A stretch of 64,000 bases of DNA from Methanosarcina sp. DH2. Lineage in GTDB: Archaea > Halobacteriota > Methanosarcinia > Methanosarcinales > Methanosarcinaceae. The translations under genes were made by a program, and so were the position numbers. Of this stretch, positions 1 through 9,602 are shown piece by piece (positions within the stretch are counted from its first letter, which is position 1; each line of letters starts with the position of its first letter). Under the pieces are notes generated by a model. It ran no database searches, was not told where the DNA came from, and saw nothing but the letters and a program-made list of their open reading frames with translations. The stretch covers positions 62,081 through 126,080 of the forward strand of contig NZ_WJBI01000016.1 in the NCBI RefSeq assembly GCF_020804225.1, written 5' to 3'.

Positions 1-313
1 TTGTAAAAAAAGGAGGACAAATAGCAGTTGCAGTCCTGGAGTTGAAAAAGGAATTTACACATGGGGCTCCGGCAGAATTATTGCCATACTGGTTTGAGGA
101 TATGAATTATCACTCATGCGACTGGTGGTATAATTTATGGAAAACTTCTGATTCATTTAGTATAAAAGAATGCAAGGAATTAAAGTGGTTAGAAGAAGCC
201 TGGAAGGACTGGCTTTCGTGTGATAATGACTATGCCCGTAGAGATATTGGAGTGATGGAGCTGAGGGTGGAAATTACTTTAATCTGGTTTCAATCACAGC
301 TACTAAGCTGTGA
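1..313 (+). pseudogene. SAM-dependent methyltransferase, C-terminal part, frameshifted and cut by the window edge
   Basis: The frame is open from the left edge (codons from base 3) and reads VKKGGQIAVAVLELKKEF, then LLPYW and an HSCDWW motif, which resembles the C-terminal third of class I SAM methyltransferases of the Methyltransf_11 type. Near base 260 the frame breaks: the reading frame runs on to a stop at 326, but one base over the sequence reads AEGGNYFNLVSITATKL and stops at 311-313, a normal-looking end for this family. One missing base near 'atggagctgag' explains it. The SAM-binding core lies outside the window, so substrate cannot be judged. It could be a sequencing error, but the next gene is also broken. 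Confidence 0.6.
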
Positions 314-369
314 ATTGGATTTTTAAAGAAGCCTTTTCCGTGGCTATCTCGGATTCAGGAACGGTAAGT

Positions 370-894
370 ATGGATGCGAAAATGAAAGGCATTGTAAGAG
401 TTGTGCCATACGACCCTAGATGGAAAAACGAATTTTTAAAAATAAAAGCAATGATTGTTGATTGTGCTGGCGACCTTGTAAATAGTGTAGATCACGTTGG
501 AAGCACAGCGGTTGATGGTCTTGCCTCAAAGCCTATTATTGATATTGATGTAGTCATTGATTCGGATGACATTTTTCCTGCTGTAAAAGACAGGCTTTCA
601 AAAATTGGGTTTGAACACGAAGGAAATCTGGGTGTTGAAGGCAGAGAGGCTTTTAAAAGAACTTTTTAGATGACTTTATACCCTACCACCTTTACGTATG
701 TCCGCAAGATGGCAAAAGTTATCTTGAGCATATTGCTTTTCGCAATTATTTAAGGGATCATCTGGAAGCTGTGAAAGCTTATGGAGAACTCAAAATGGGA
801 TTAAGCTGAACAGTTCAGAACTGATGTTACGGCTTATGTAAATGCTAAGCGCGAATTTGTACAAAATGTTCTTAAAAAAATTAATAGCTCCTGA
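370..894 (+). pseudogene. GrpB family (UPF0157, nucleotidyltransferase fold) protein, two frameshifts
   Basis: The protein begins MDAKMKGIVRVVPYDPRWKN and has DHVGSTAVDGLASKPIIDID, the GrpB signature. The first frame stops at 667-669. Reading on from a -1 shift in the T-run at 663-667 gives LDDFIPYHLYVCPQDGKSY and continues to a stop at 807-809. A second shift near 803 restores AEQFRTDVTAYVNAKREF and the natural end at 892-894. Two independent single-base indels make a working product unlikely. GrpB proteins have a nucleotidyltransferase-like fold and largely unknown role. The gene follows another broken gene by about 55 bases. Confidence 0.75.
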
Positions 895-960
895 ATAAAA
901 ATTTGCTTGTTGGTCAAATAAAGTTCATGTATTTTTTGACGTTAATTTGTAACATACTGT

Positions 961-1101
961 TTATTTAGGCCTTTTACTTTCATCGGGTTCCTCTTCTATG
1001 TTTATTTGTTCTGCTGTATCTTCTCTTTTTTCTTTTATTGATTCTAGTTTTTCCATTAGTTCTTTTTCTTTATTATCATTCTTTACTTTTCTTGCTGGCA
1101 T
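961..1101 (-). CDS. Small highly charged protein, 46 aa
   Basis: A 46-codon frame starts at the ATG at 1101 (MPARKVKNDNKEKELMEKLE) and ends ESKRPK. A strong ribosome binding site, GAGGTGAAC, lies just upstream of the ATG. About half the residues are charged, with a Lys/Glu-rich middle that could form one amphipathic helix; there is no Cys, Trp or membrane segment. The strong Shine-Dalgarno match is the main reason to call it. Function unknown. It stands alone, facing away from the cupin gene. Confidence 0.55.
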   Translation of the reverse strand: MPARKVKNDNKEKELMEKLESIKEKREDTAEQINIEEEPDESKRPK

Positions 1102-1371
1102 TTGTTCACCTCAATAGTTTGATGTCTGCTAAAGTAATAAATATACTGAAATGCTTACTGAACTGTTTTTGTTAATACAAACCTGCGTTTATGTTAAATA
1201 GAAAATCAATAGCATAAAATATTAAGATATTCTTGCAATTACTGCTTTATGTTACCTCAACCTGCGAACAAGGAATAAAAGTTCTCTATGAGTTGTTTTT
1301 TGATTTGACATTACAATTCATGCATTGATTTGATATTATGTAGATTACTTAAATGCTGGGAGGTTTTAGAC

Positions 1372-1722
1372 ATGAAAGATTTTCCGGAGTTTATGAAAAG
1401 TAAAAGTAATCACATCAGCAGTAAAGAGCAAAATACTGAAGATATTGATGGTTACTTTTACGAAGGTGCAGATGGCAGTCAGATGGCTTTCTGGACCTGT
1501 TATTCAGACAGAATTTCCAGGAAACATGCTCACGAATTTGATGAGTACATGGTTTGCGTTAGTGGGCAATATACAACAGTATTAAATGATAAGGAGTTTA
1601 TTCTTAATCCCGGGGACGAATTATTCATTTCAAAGGGGACAGAACAATGGGGAAAATGCATTGCCGGAACAAGAACTATTCATGCGTTTGGGGGAAAACG
1701 CATTCATAGAGCTGAAGAATAA
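1372..1722 (+). CDS. Small single-domain cupin protein
   Basis: The 116-aa protein starts MKDFPEFMKSKSNH. The start at 1372 is chosen because GGGAGG lies about 8 bases upstream; the frame is open further upstream without a better site. The core has cupin features: KHAHEFDEYMVCVSGQY matches motif 1 (H-x-H-x3-E-like metal ligands), NPGDELFISKGTEQWG the connecting strand, and GTRTIHAFG the motif 2 region. Small cupins of this kind bind a metal and act as enzymes or sensors; the ligand is unknown. It is a single-gene unit, with no operon partner. Confidence 0.75.
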   Translation: MKDFPEFMKSKSNHISSKEQNTEDIDGYFYEGADGSQMAFWTCYSDRISRKHAHEFDEYMVCVSGQYTTVLNDKEFILNPGDELFISKGTEQWGKCIAGTRTIHAFGGKRIHRAEE

Positions 1723-2079
1723 TGGATTTGTAAGAGCAAAAAACACCAGACTCCTTATTGACGGTATAAAAAATATAATTGAATCTGCTCTGTGGGGAAG
1801 AAAAATAAGAGTCACTTTTACAGTCTAATTTTTATAAAATTTTTGAGAAAAAACAGAATTTAGAGGATTTGTAAAACCAACAGAAGAAAGATTATTATCA
1901 TTTAAGTTATAATTATTTTACACGTTATGGCGAAATATTCTTCACCTAATCATTTAAATAGTCGCACTCGGTTGCGATAATCAACTTAACCCGATAAAGC
2001 TCTAACTTCATGGATTATTATATTGTTCGTTATAAAAATCGTTCAAATATCAAGATTTTTCAAAATTCTCAACAAATTT

Positions 2080-2190
2080 AATAATCCAATCTAATAATCC
2101 AATCTATAATCCAGTCTAATAATCCAATCCAATAATCCAATCTAATAATCCAATCTAATAATCCAATCTAATAATCCAATCTAGTAATCC
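2080..2190. repeat. Tandem repeat, about 8 copies of ataatccaatcta
   Basis: Units of 14-15 bases (consensus taataatccaatc) run head to tail up to about 20 bases before the giant surface protein gene. This is the only structure seen in the 487-base gap at 1723-2209, which is otherwise AT-rich with no convincing gene. The array lies in the likely promoter or leader of the next gene, so copy number could affect its expression (inference). Confidence 0.8.
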
Positions 2191-2209
2191 ATATACTTAG
2201 GGGTCTAAA

Positions 2210-5200
2210 ATGAAAGGAACAAAATGTAATAAAATATTTAGGGGGCAGGCCTTAAATAAGACTTTGGGGGTAACGGCACTTGCTTTTTTAATGTTGGTGA
2301 GTATTGCAGGTGCCTCCCCATTTGCATACGTTACAAATGGAGAGAGTGACAATATCTCTGTAATTGACACAACTACAGATAAAGTTACAGCTACGATATC
2401 TGTAGGATCTAATCCTATGGGAGCTGTAATTAATCCGAATGGGACAAAAGTATACGTGGTAAATTCTCATAGCAACGATGTATCTATAATTGACACGGCA
2501 ACAAATAATGTTATAGCCACTGTACCTGTAGGAAGTTCTCCTCAGGGGGTTGCAGTCAGCCCGAATGGGAAACAGGTATATGTGACAAAACCAACCAGTA
2601 ACAATATTTCTGTAATTGATACCACTAAAAATACTGTTGTAAGTACAGTGAAAACAGGAAGAGGTCCTACTGGAGTAGCAGTAAGTGCGGATGGAAAAAA
2701 GATATATGTAACAAATTACGGAGACAAAACTGTCTCTATAATTGACACTGCCACAAAAGCTGTTATAACTACGGTATCAGTAGGAAAAGGTCCTAAAGAA
2801 ATTACGATTACACCAGATGGAACTAAGGTGTACGTAGCGAACTCCGATAGCGGCAGCATCTCTGTAATTGACACGGCAACAAACAATATTACAGACACAG
2901 TGAAGGTAGAGGGAGCTCCTTTTGGAGTTGCAGTCAACTCGGAGGGAACAAAGGTATATGTGACTAATAATGGTAAATATTTCAGCACTGTCTCTGTAAT
3001 TGACATTTCTACAAATAAAGTTACAGCCACGATACCTGTAGGACCCAATCCTATGGGAGTTGCAGTTACACCTGACGGAACAAAAGTATATGTAGCGATT
3101 AACCCCTATAACGCTGTCTCTGTAATTGACACTGAGACCAACACTGTTACAGCCACGATGCTCGTAGGAAACAGTCCTTATGCTTCAGGCCAGTTTATAG
3201 GTTCTATCCCTGTACAACCAGCTTATCCTTTAGCGAACTTCAGCAGCAATATCACATCAGATTATGTTTTTCTTTCTGCACCTGTGCAGTTTATAGATTT
3301 ATCGGAGAATGCAACCAAATGGAACTGGGACTTTGGAGACGGATCCGGTTCAACAAAGCAGAATCCCACGCATACCTATTCTGCAACAGGAATCTATACT
3401 GTTAGGTTGACAGTAAGCAATTCAAACGGCACAGATTCAAAGCTTGCCACAGTAAATATTGTACCAAAAGGTTCTCCTGCGCCTTCATATGCGTATATTG
3501 CGAACTTCAACAGCAACACTGTTTCTGTAATTAACACAGCAAATAACACTGTTGAAGCAACTGTAAATGTCAGAAAAAATCCTTACGGAATTGCAGTCAG
3601 CCCGGATGGAACAAGGATATATGTGACGAACACCAACTACGGCTACAGTGGTACTGTTTCTGTAATTGACACAGCCATAAACGAGGTTACAGCCACAGTG
3701 GATGTGGGACAGAAATACAGTCCTTGTGGAGTTGCAGTCACATCGGATGGAACAAAAGTATATGTGGCGAATCGTGACGTCAACAGCGTCTCTGTAATTG
3801 ACACAGGCACAAACACCGTTACAGCCAGGGTGCCTGTAGGAGCCAATCCTCTGGGGGTTACAGTCACACCGGATGGAACAAAAGTATATGTGACGAACCG
3901 CTACAGTAATAATGTTTCTGTAATTGACACAGTCACAAACACTGTTACGGCGACTGTGAAAGTTGGACTTGGTCCTTGTGGAGTTACATTCAATCCAGCG
4001 GGAACAAAATTGTACGTGGCGAATTGCGAAAATAATGCTATTTCTGTAATTGACACGGGTTCAAACGCTGTCACAGCCACAGTGCCTGTAGGAAAATGGC
4101 CTATGGGAATTGCAGTCAGCCCGGATGGAACAAAAGTATATGTGGCAAACTCAGGCAGCAATAATGTCTCTGTGATTGATACGGCAAACAACACTGTTGC
4201 AGCAACTGTTAGTGTCAGAAAAAATCCTTACGGAATTGCAGTTACACCGGATGGAACAAAAGTATATGTAGCGAACTCCGGCAACGACGATAGTCTCGGA
4301 AAAACTGTCTCTGTAATTGACGTAGCCACAAATAAGGTTGCAGCCACGGTACAAACAGGTTCCAGTCCTATTGCTTTCGGTCAGTTTATAAGTCATCCCC
4401 CAGCACAACCAGCTCTTCCTGTTGCAAACTTCAGCAGCAATCCCACATCCGGTTATGCTCCTCTTTCTGTCCAGTTTACGGATTTCTCGAAGAATGCGGA
4501 TGGGTGGAACTGGAACTTTGGAGATGGATCCGGTTCAACACAGCAAAATCAGGCACATACTTACTCCAGAGCAGGGAATTACAACATAACGCTTACAGTG
4601 AACAATACAAACGGTACTGATTCGAAATTTGCCACAGTAACTGTTCTGGCACAGCCAGTGTTTTCTGCATCCCCGACTTCAGGAAAAACGCCGCTTAGTG
4701 TTAGTTTTACTGATCAGAGCACAGGATCTCCAACGTCATGGAACTGGACTTTCGGAGATGGAACTTATTCAACGGAAAAGAGCCCTCAGCATATATATAA
4801 AAAATCAGGAAAATATTCTGTTACGTTGACATTAAACGAAACTGGGAACAGGAGTGCAGTAACAAAATCCAGCTATATTACTGTTTCAAATGGTTTTGAA
4901 GCCCCTGTTGCTGCTTTTTCTGCGTCTCCAGCTTCAGGAAAAGCGCCTTTAACTGTTAGTTTTACTGACCAGAGTACAGGATCTCCAACGTCATGGAAGT
5001 GGACTTTTGGAGACGACACACATTCAACAGGGAAGAACCCTGTACACACATACAGTAAAGCAGGATTATATTCTGTTAGATTAACAGCAAGTAATGCAGA
5101 CGGCAGCAATACATTGACAAAATCCAGCTATATTATTGTTTCAAACGTTTTAGATGGGCCTGTCACCAGCTTCTCTGCCTCTCCTACTTCAGGAAAAGCG

Positions 5201-7219
5201 CCTCTTATTGTTGATTTTACAGGCCAGGGCAAAGGATCTCCAACGTCATGGAAATGGTCTTTCGGAGATGGAAACGATTCAGCAGATAAAAATTCTGTAC
5301 ACACATTCAATAAATCAGGGCTTTATTCCGTTAAATTGACAGCAAGTAATGAAAAAGGCAGTAATACGTTGACAAAATCAAACTATATTGCCGTCTCAAG
5401 CGTTTTAGCTATTCCTGTTTCCAAATTCACTGCGTCTCAGACTTCAGGAAGAGCACCACTCACCGTTAGTTTTACTGACCAGAGTACAGGGGCACCAACT
5501 GCATGGAAATGGACTTTTGGAGATGGAAGTAATTCAACAACAGATAAAAATCCTGTACACACATACAATGAATCAGGACTATACTCTGTTACATTGACAA
5601 CGAGTAGTGCAAACGGCAGTAATGCATTGACAAAAACCAGCTATATTGCTGTCTCAAGCGTTTTAAATGCTCCTGTTACTAATTTCTCTGCGTCTCAGAC
5701 TTCAGGAAAAGCGCCTCTTACCGTTAGTTTTACTGATCAGAGCACAGGGGCACCAACTGCATGGAAATGGACTTTTGGAGATGGAAGTAATTCAACAGAA
5801 AAGAATCCTGTGCACACATACAATAAAACAGGGAACTATACTGTTGCTTTAACGACAACTAATGAGGGAGGCAGTGATAGGGTGCAAAAATCAAACTATA
5901 TAAAAGTAATTTCTGAAAGCGGCATTGTGATGTCGAATCCAGACTATATTGTCCCTGTCACCGCCTTTTTAGCAACTCCAACTATAGGAAGTATGCCTCT
6001 TACTGTTAGTTTTACTGACCAGAGCACAGGGGCACCAACTGCATGGAAATGGACTTTTGGAGATGGAAGTAATTCAACAGAAAAGAATCCCGAACACACA
6101 TACAATAAATCAGGACGATACACTGTTACATTGACAGCAAGCAATGCAAACGGCAGTAATACGTTGACAAAATCCAGCTATGTTGCTGTCTCAAGTGTTT
6201 TAGATGCCCCGGTTTCCAAATTCTCTGCATCTCCAGCTTCAGGAAAAGCGCCTTTAACTGTTAGTTTCACTGACCAGAGCACAGGGGCACCAACTGCATG
6301 GAAATGGACTTTCGGAGACGGAAGTAATTCAACAACAGATAAAAATCCTGCACACACATACAATAAATCAGGACGATACACTGTTGCATTGACAGCAAGC
6401 AATGCAAACGGCAGTAATACGTTGACAAAATCCAGCTATGTTGCTGTCTCAAGCGTTTTAGTTTCTCCTGTCATCAACTTCTCTGCGTCTCCTACTTCAG
6501 GAAAAGCGCCTCTTACCGTTAGTTTTACTGATCAGAGTAAAGGGGCGCCAACTGCATGGAAATGGACTTTTGGAGATGGAAGTAATTCAACAACAGATAA
6601 AAATCCTGTACACACATTCAATAAACCAGGACTATATTCTGTTACATTGACAGCAAGTGATGAAAACGGCAGTAATGCATTGACAAAAACCAGCTATATT
6701 GCGGTCTCAGGTGTTCTGAATACTCCTGTTACTAATTTCTCTGCGTCTCATACTTCAGGAAAAGCGCCTCTCACCGTTAGTTTTACTGATCAGAGCACAG
6801 GGGCACCAACTGCATGGAAATGGACTTTTGGAGATGGAAGTAATTCAACAACAGAAAAGAATCCTGTACACACATACAATAAATCAGGACTATATTCTGT
6901 TACATTGACAACAAGTAATGCAAACGGCAGTAATACGTTGGCAAAAACCGGCTATATTGCTGTTTCAAACTCCCTTGTCGCTGCTTTTTCCGCATCTCCG
7001 ACTTCAGGGTCTGTACCGCTTAATGTCAGTTTTACTGACAACAGCACCGGATCACCAGCTTCATGGACATGGGCTTTTGGAGACGGAAATACTTCAACAG
7101 AAAAGAATCCCGTACATGTATACAATAAAACAGGACAATTTACTGTTAGTTTAACAGTAAATAATTCAGAAAGCATGAGTACTGAAACCAGGTCTAGATA
7201 TATCACAGTTAATAAGTAA
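2210..7219 (+). CDS. Giant surface protein: two YVTN beta-propellers and twelve PKD domains
   Basis: This 1669-aa protein has an N-terminal signal peptide (hydrophobic stretch about 18-36, ending near AGASPFAYV). Residues ~38-330 form about seven YVTN repeats (consensus GTKVYVxNxxxNxVSVIDTxTN), the blades of a beta-propeller. One PKD domain follows (~345-425, WNWDFGDG), then a second set of about seven YVTN repeats, then eleven PKD domains, most with the WKWTFGDGSNST motif. Such proteins are common in Methanosarcina envelopes and are thought to mediate cell contact or form outer layers. The last PKD ends directly at VNK: there is no transmembrane tail or sorting signal, so it may be released or held non-covalently. 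Domains 5-10 are nearly identical, which suggests recent repeat expansion. An ATG start with a 15-base tandem repeat just upstream. Confidence 0.93.
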   Translation: MKGTKCNKIFRGQALNKTLGVTALAFLMLVSIAGASPFAYVTNGESDNISVIDTTTDKVTATISVGSNPMGAVINPNGTKVYVVNSHSNDVSIIDTATNNVIATVPVGSSPQGVAVSPNGKQVYVTKPTSNNISVIDTTKNTVVSTVKTGRGPTGVAVSADGKKIYVTNYGDKTVSIIDTATKAVITTVSVGKGPKEITITPDGTKVYVANSDSGSISVIDTATNNITDTVKVEGAPFGVAVNSEGTKVYVTNNGKYFSTVSVIDISTNKVTATIPVGPNPMGVAVTPDGTKVYVAINPYNAVSVIDTETNTVTATMLVGNSPYASGQFIGSIPVQPAYPLANFSSNITSDYVFLSAPVQFIDLSENATKWNWDFGDGSGSTKQNPTHTYSATGIYTVRLTVSNSNGTDSKLATVNIVPKGSPAPSYAYIANFNSNTVSVINTANNTVEATVNVRKNPYGIAVSPDGTRIYVTNTNYGYSGTVSVIDTAINEVTATVDVGQKYSPCGVAVTSDGTKVYVANRDVNSVSVIDTGTNTVTARVPVGANPLGVTVTPDGTKVYVTNRYSNNVSVIDTVTNTVTATVKVGLGPCGVTFNPAGTKLYVANCENNAISVIDTGSNAVTATVPVGKWPMGIAVSPDGTKVYVANSGSNNVSVIDTANNTVAATVSVRKNPYGIAVTPDGTKVYVANSGNDDSLGKTVSVIDVATNKVAATVQTGSSPIAFGQFISHPPAQPALPVANFSSNPTSGYAPLSVQFTDFSKNADGWNWNFGDGSGSTQQNQAHTYSRAGNYNITLTVNNTNGTDSKFATVTVLAQPVFSASPTSGKTPLSVSFTDQSTGSPTSWNWTFGDGTYSTEKSPQHIYKKSGKYSVTLTLNETGNRSAVTKSSYITVSNGFEAPVAAFSASPASGKAPLTVSFTDQSTGSPTSWKWTFGDDTHSTGKNPVHTYSKAGLYSVRLTASNADGSNTLTKSSYIIVSNVLDGPVTSFSASPTSGKAPLIVDFTGQGKGSPTSWKWSFGDGNDSADKNSVHTFNKSGLYSVKLTASNEKGSNTLTKSNYIAVSSVLAIPVSKFTASQTSGRAPLTVSFTDQSTGAPTAWKWTFGDGSNSTTDKNPVHTYNESGLYSVTLTTSSANGSNALTKTSYIAVSSVLNAPVTNFSASQTSGKAPLTVSFTDQSTGAPTAWKWTFGDGSNSTEKNPVHTYNKTGNYTVALTTTNEGGSDRVQKSNYIKVISESGIVMSNPDYIVPVTAFLATPTIGSMPLTVSFTDQSTGAPTAWKWTFGDGSNSTEKNPEHTYNKSGRYTVTLTASNANGSNTLTKSSYVAVSSVLDAPVSKFSASPASGKAPLTVSFTDQSTGAPTAWKWTFGDGSNSTTDKNPAHTYNKSGRYTVALTASNANGSNTLTKSSYVAVSSVLVSPVINFSASPTSGKAPLTVSFTDQSKGAPTAWKWTFGDGSNSTTDKNPVHTFNKPGLYSVTLTASDENGSNALTKTSYIAVSGVLNTPVTNFSASHTSGKAPLTVSFTDQSTGAPTAWKWTFGDGSNSTTEKNPVHTYNKSGLYSVTLTTSNANGSNTLAKTGYIAVSNSLVAAFSASPTSGSVPLNVSFTDNSTGSPASWTWAFGDGNTSTEKNPVHVYNKTGQFTVSLTVNNSESMSTETRSRYITVNK

Positions 7220-7239
7220 ATATCTTAGATCGGAAAAAG

Positions 7240-7356
7240 CGGCTTTGTAGAAACCATCTATACCAGCTTCAAGAGGCTAAAAATAGATAAGAAGACATCA
7301 GACATCCAGTTTAAATTAATGGGAATTAGTCATTCATGAGGATTTCTACAAAGCCG
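7240..7356. mobile_element. MITE-like element with perfect 14-bp terminal inverted repeats
   Basis: CGGCTTTGTAGAAA at 7240-7253 is the exact reverse complement of TTTCTACAAAGCCG at 7343-7356. The 89 bases between have no coding capacity. Size and ends fit a miniature inverted-repeat element mobilised by a transposase elsewhere in the genome. No clear target-site duplication is visible. It could alternatively act as a hairpin terminator for the surface protein gene, which ends 20 bases upstream. The rest of the 7220-7574 gap holds only a T-rich tract. Confidence 0.6.
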
Positions 7357-7485
7357 AACTTTTAATGCCTTAATGCAAGCTCCTTAAAAGTAGTTCCCGT
7401 CGTATTAAACTTAAATTTCATAGAAAAAGCGGTAGAACAGTGGGAAAAAAGTAACCTCTTACTCACTCCAGCAACTTTAAATCCT

Positions 7486-7522
7486 CCTTTTTTTCCTTTT
7501 TTTTCCTTTTTTTTCCTTTTTT
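7486..7522 (+). terminator. T-rich tract, possible oligo-T terminator
   Basis: Three runs of seven to eight T separated by CC lie in the spacer after the giant surface protein gene. Oligo-T on the non-template strand terminates archaeal transcription, so this may end the upstream transcript, though it lies about 270 bases after the stop codon. It may equally be a simple-sequence repeat. Confidence 0.3.
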
Positions 7523-7574
7523 CACCTTCTTGTGATTTCCCGATATATTATATTGATTAATCTTTGTTGTGTAA

Positions 7575-8099
7575 TTAGGATAGATACTTACGAGAATTGC
7601 GTATTAGCAGCATTACTATTAAAACAAATCCCGAAGTAAGCGTAATGGATATTCCACGATGCTGTGCAAAGTGATTGAGGAAGGATGTAAATCCAAGTCC
7701 AATAAGAGCAATTGCAATTACATAGTAATTTTTTTGCCTTGCAATAGAGAGATATAATACCAAATTATTATTTATCAGTTCATTACCCTCTCTATATCCT
7801 ATCATGTAATCCTTTTTTACTAGCCTTCTGTGGTGAAATATTGCTAGCACGTTAGTAATTGAAATTAAAAAAGCCAGAAATAGACAAAAAAAAGAAAAAC
7901 CGATATGATAAGCACGAAGAGCTCCCTGGATGTGAGGAAGTCCTCTCCCGAAAAAAAAACTAAGGGCTGTAATAGTGAAACCAAATGTTGTAAATGTCAG
8001 AGTTATCAGTGAATAAAATCGATCCAGAATTTTGCTTTGTTCATCGAACAAATCTTTTTCAATATTTTTTTGTATAGTCTGGATTTCGTCTTCTTCCAT
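7575..8099 (-). CDS. Four-helix membrane protein of unknown function
   Basis: The 174-aa protein has a charged N-terminal helix (MEEDEIQTIQKNIEKDLFDEQ) and about four membrane segments: ~28-50 (SLITLTFTTFGFTITALSFFF), ~67-90, ~122-140 and ~149-165. The layout (cytosolic coiled start, two helices, a charged loop, two helices) resembles small hypothetical membrane proteins found in many prokaryotes, but no named family is recognised. The ATG is supported by GGGGGCAATGGT immediately upstream. It stands alone between the surface protein and the transglutaminase-like gene, which is transcribed divergently. Confidence 0.7.
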   Translation of the reverse strand: MEEDEIQTIQKNIEKDLFDEQSKILDRFYSLITLTFTTFGFTITALSFFFGRGLPHIQGALRAYHIGFSFFCLFLAFLISITNVLAIFHHRRLVKKDYMIGYREGNELINNNLVLYLSIARQKNYYVIAIALIGLGFTSFLNHFAQHRGISITLTSGFVLIVMLLIRNSRKYLS

Positions 8100-8233
8100 A
8101 CCATTGCCCCCATTTTCAATTGTAGAAGAATAGCAGTATTTTATATCTATTATATATCCAGATCAATAAAAAGTAATTTCCTATCAGATTAAATCTCATA
8201 TAGAATTTGTAGTATTATTGACAGGTGGGTAAT

Positions 8234-8863
8234 ATGCACGCTGAAAGCAATAATATTCAGGACTACCTCAAAAAGAGTGAAGCTATAAACTACGACCATG
8301 AGCTGATCGTTAGTAAGTGCCTTGAATTAAAGAAAGGCATGGAGGAAGAAGATGAGATTAGCCTGATCAAGAAAATCTATGAGTTTGTCCGGGATGATAT
8401 AGATCATTCAGGGGATATAGGTGCACAGGAAGTTACCTGTAAGGCATCAGAGGTTTTGGAGTCCGGGCATGGAATCTGCTGTGCAAAATCTCATCTGCTT
8501 GCAGCCATGCTAAGATTTTTCGGTATACCGGCTGGATTCTGTTATCAGAAACTTTGTTCAGGTCAGGAGGGAGTTAACAGGAAAGTCCTGCACGGCTTGA
8601 ACGCTATATATTTAAAGGACTTAGATAGATGGGTAAAATTGGATTCAAGAGGCAATAAACCGGGTGTGGACGCTCAGTTTTCCATATACGAAGAAAAAAT
8701 TGCCTGGCCGGTTAATAAAGAGCGTGGGGAAGAGGATCATCCGGTAATATTCAAAGAGCCCAATCCGACTGTTGTTGAAGTATTAAAGAGAAGCAATAAT
8801 AGGAAAGAAATGTGGGCACAATGGGACCTTGGGCTGAGAGATTTGTTTAGTAACTACGAGTAA
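8234..8863 (+). CDS. Transglutaminase-like (papain-fold) protein
   Basis: The 209-aa protein belongs to the transglutaminase-like superfamily (COG1305 type). GHGICCAKSHLLAAMLRFFG carries the nucleophile Cys (82, followed by Cys83), GLNAIYL follows the His (about 120), and WVKLDSRGN holds the Asp (about 137), so the Cys-His-Asp triad is complete. Such proteins may be peptidases or amidases; no signal peptide is present, so it acts in the cytoplasm. ATG at 8234 is preferred because AGGTGG lies 5 bases before it; a GTG at 8225 is the alternative. Substrate unknown. Single gene. Confidence 0.8.
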   Translation: MHAESNNIQDYLKKSEAINYDHELIVSKCLELKKGMEEEDEISLIKKIYEFVRDDIDHSGDIGAQEVTCKASEVLESGHGICCAKSHLLAAMLRFFGIPAGFCYQKLCSGQEGVNRKVLHGLNAIYLKDLDRWVKLDSRGNKPGVDAQFSIYEEKIAWPVNKERGEEDHPVIFKEPNPTVVEVLKRSNNRKEMWAQWDLGLRDLFSNYE

Positions 8864-8921
8864 TACCAATATGTGTAAAATATCTAAGAGTTAAATCAAG
8901 AATTTCCATATTTGGTGATTT

Positions 8922-9602
8922 TTAAATCCAGCCGTTTGATTCAAGAAATTCAATAGCTTCTACAGCCCCATCCCCAAACGGTGCTTCTGTCACGTAATTG
9001 GCAGCTTCTCTAATTTGTTCGTCCCCGTTTGCAACAGCGATCCCGAAACCTGAAACTTCAAACATTTCTACGTCATTTGCTGAGTCCCCTATTGCTACAA
9101 AGTCTTCAGCTTCGAGTCCCATCATTTCTGCAAGTTTCTGGAGCCCTATTCCTTTGTTGATTCTGATACTTTTGACATGGATTGCGTATTTGGTATCAAC
9201 AAGTTCGACCTCGAAGGGCTGAGTCTCCAGAAGAGCTCTGGCTTTTTCAATGTCGAAGTTCCGCCGGAGAGCAATTTCGGTTTTGCGGTACATGGGATCG
9301 AGCTTTGTAAGCTTGAAATACTCGGAAAGGAAAGAGAAGGCTTTTTCACACTCTTCAAGGCTTTCTTCAAAAGTGCCGTTCAAATCATAGCGGACAGTAA
9401 TAGCGCCTCCGTTCTCAGCAATCACAGCTCCGTCCAGACCGATAAGCCTTGATGTTGTCCTTGCATAACATAGGATGTTGCCTGTGGCAAGAACTACCGG
9501 AACTTTTAAGGAACGGATTTTTTTGACGGCTTCCAGATGGAGTTCTCTGTTCTCGCAGGTAATTGTCCCGTCAATGTCAACAACAATAGCTTTGAATTTC
9601 AT
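8922..9602 (-). CDS. pgp: Phosphoglycolate phosphatase, archaeal HAD type
   Basis: The 226-aa protein matches the archaeal phosphoglycolate phosphatase/sucrose-phosphatase-like HAD family. Motif I is IVVDIDGTIT (nucleophile first Asp), motif II is VLATGN, Lys in the NKGIGLQKL segment is motif III, and IGDSANDVEMF is motif IV. The middle insert is a C2-type cap. It probably dephosphorylates 2-phosphoglycolate, which arises in DNA 3'-end repair and side reactions; HAD substrate calls are tentative. No good Shine-Dalgarno precedes the ATG. It lies 3' of radA on the same strand, separated by 176 bases. Confidence 0.85.
   Translation of the reverse strand: MKFKAIVVDIDGTITCENRELHLEAVKKIRSLKVPVVLATGNILCYARTTSRLIGLDGAVIAENGGAITVRYDLNGTFEESLEECEKAFSFLSEYFKLTKLDPMYRKTEIALRRNFDIEKARALLETQPFEVELVDTKYAIHVKSIRINKGIGLQKLAEMMGLEAEDFVAIGDSANDVEMFEVSGFGIAVANGDEQIREAANYVTEAPFGDGAVEAIEFLESNGWI

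Noticed and set aside
2288..3048. Minus-strand open frames inside the giant surface protein gene
   Set aside because: They mirror the repetitive sense frame and have no start signals or family resemblance.
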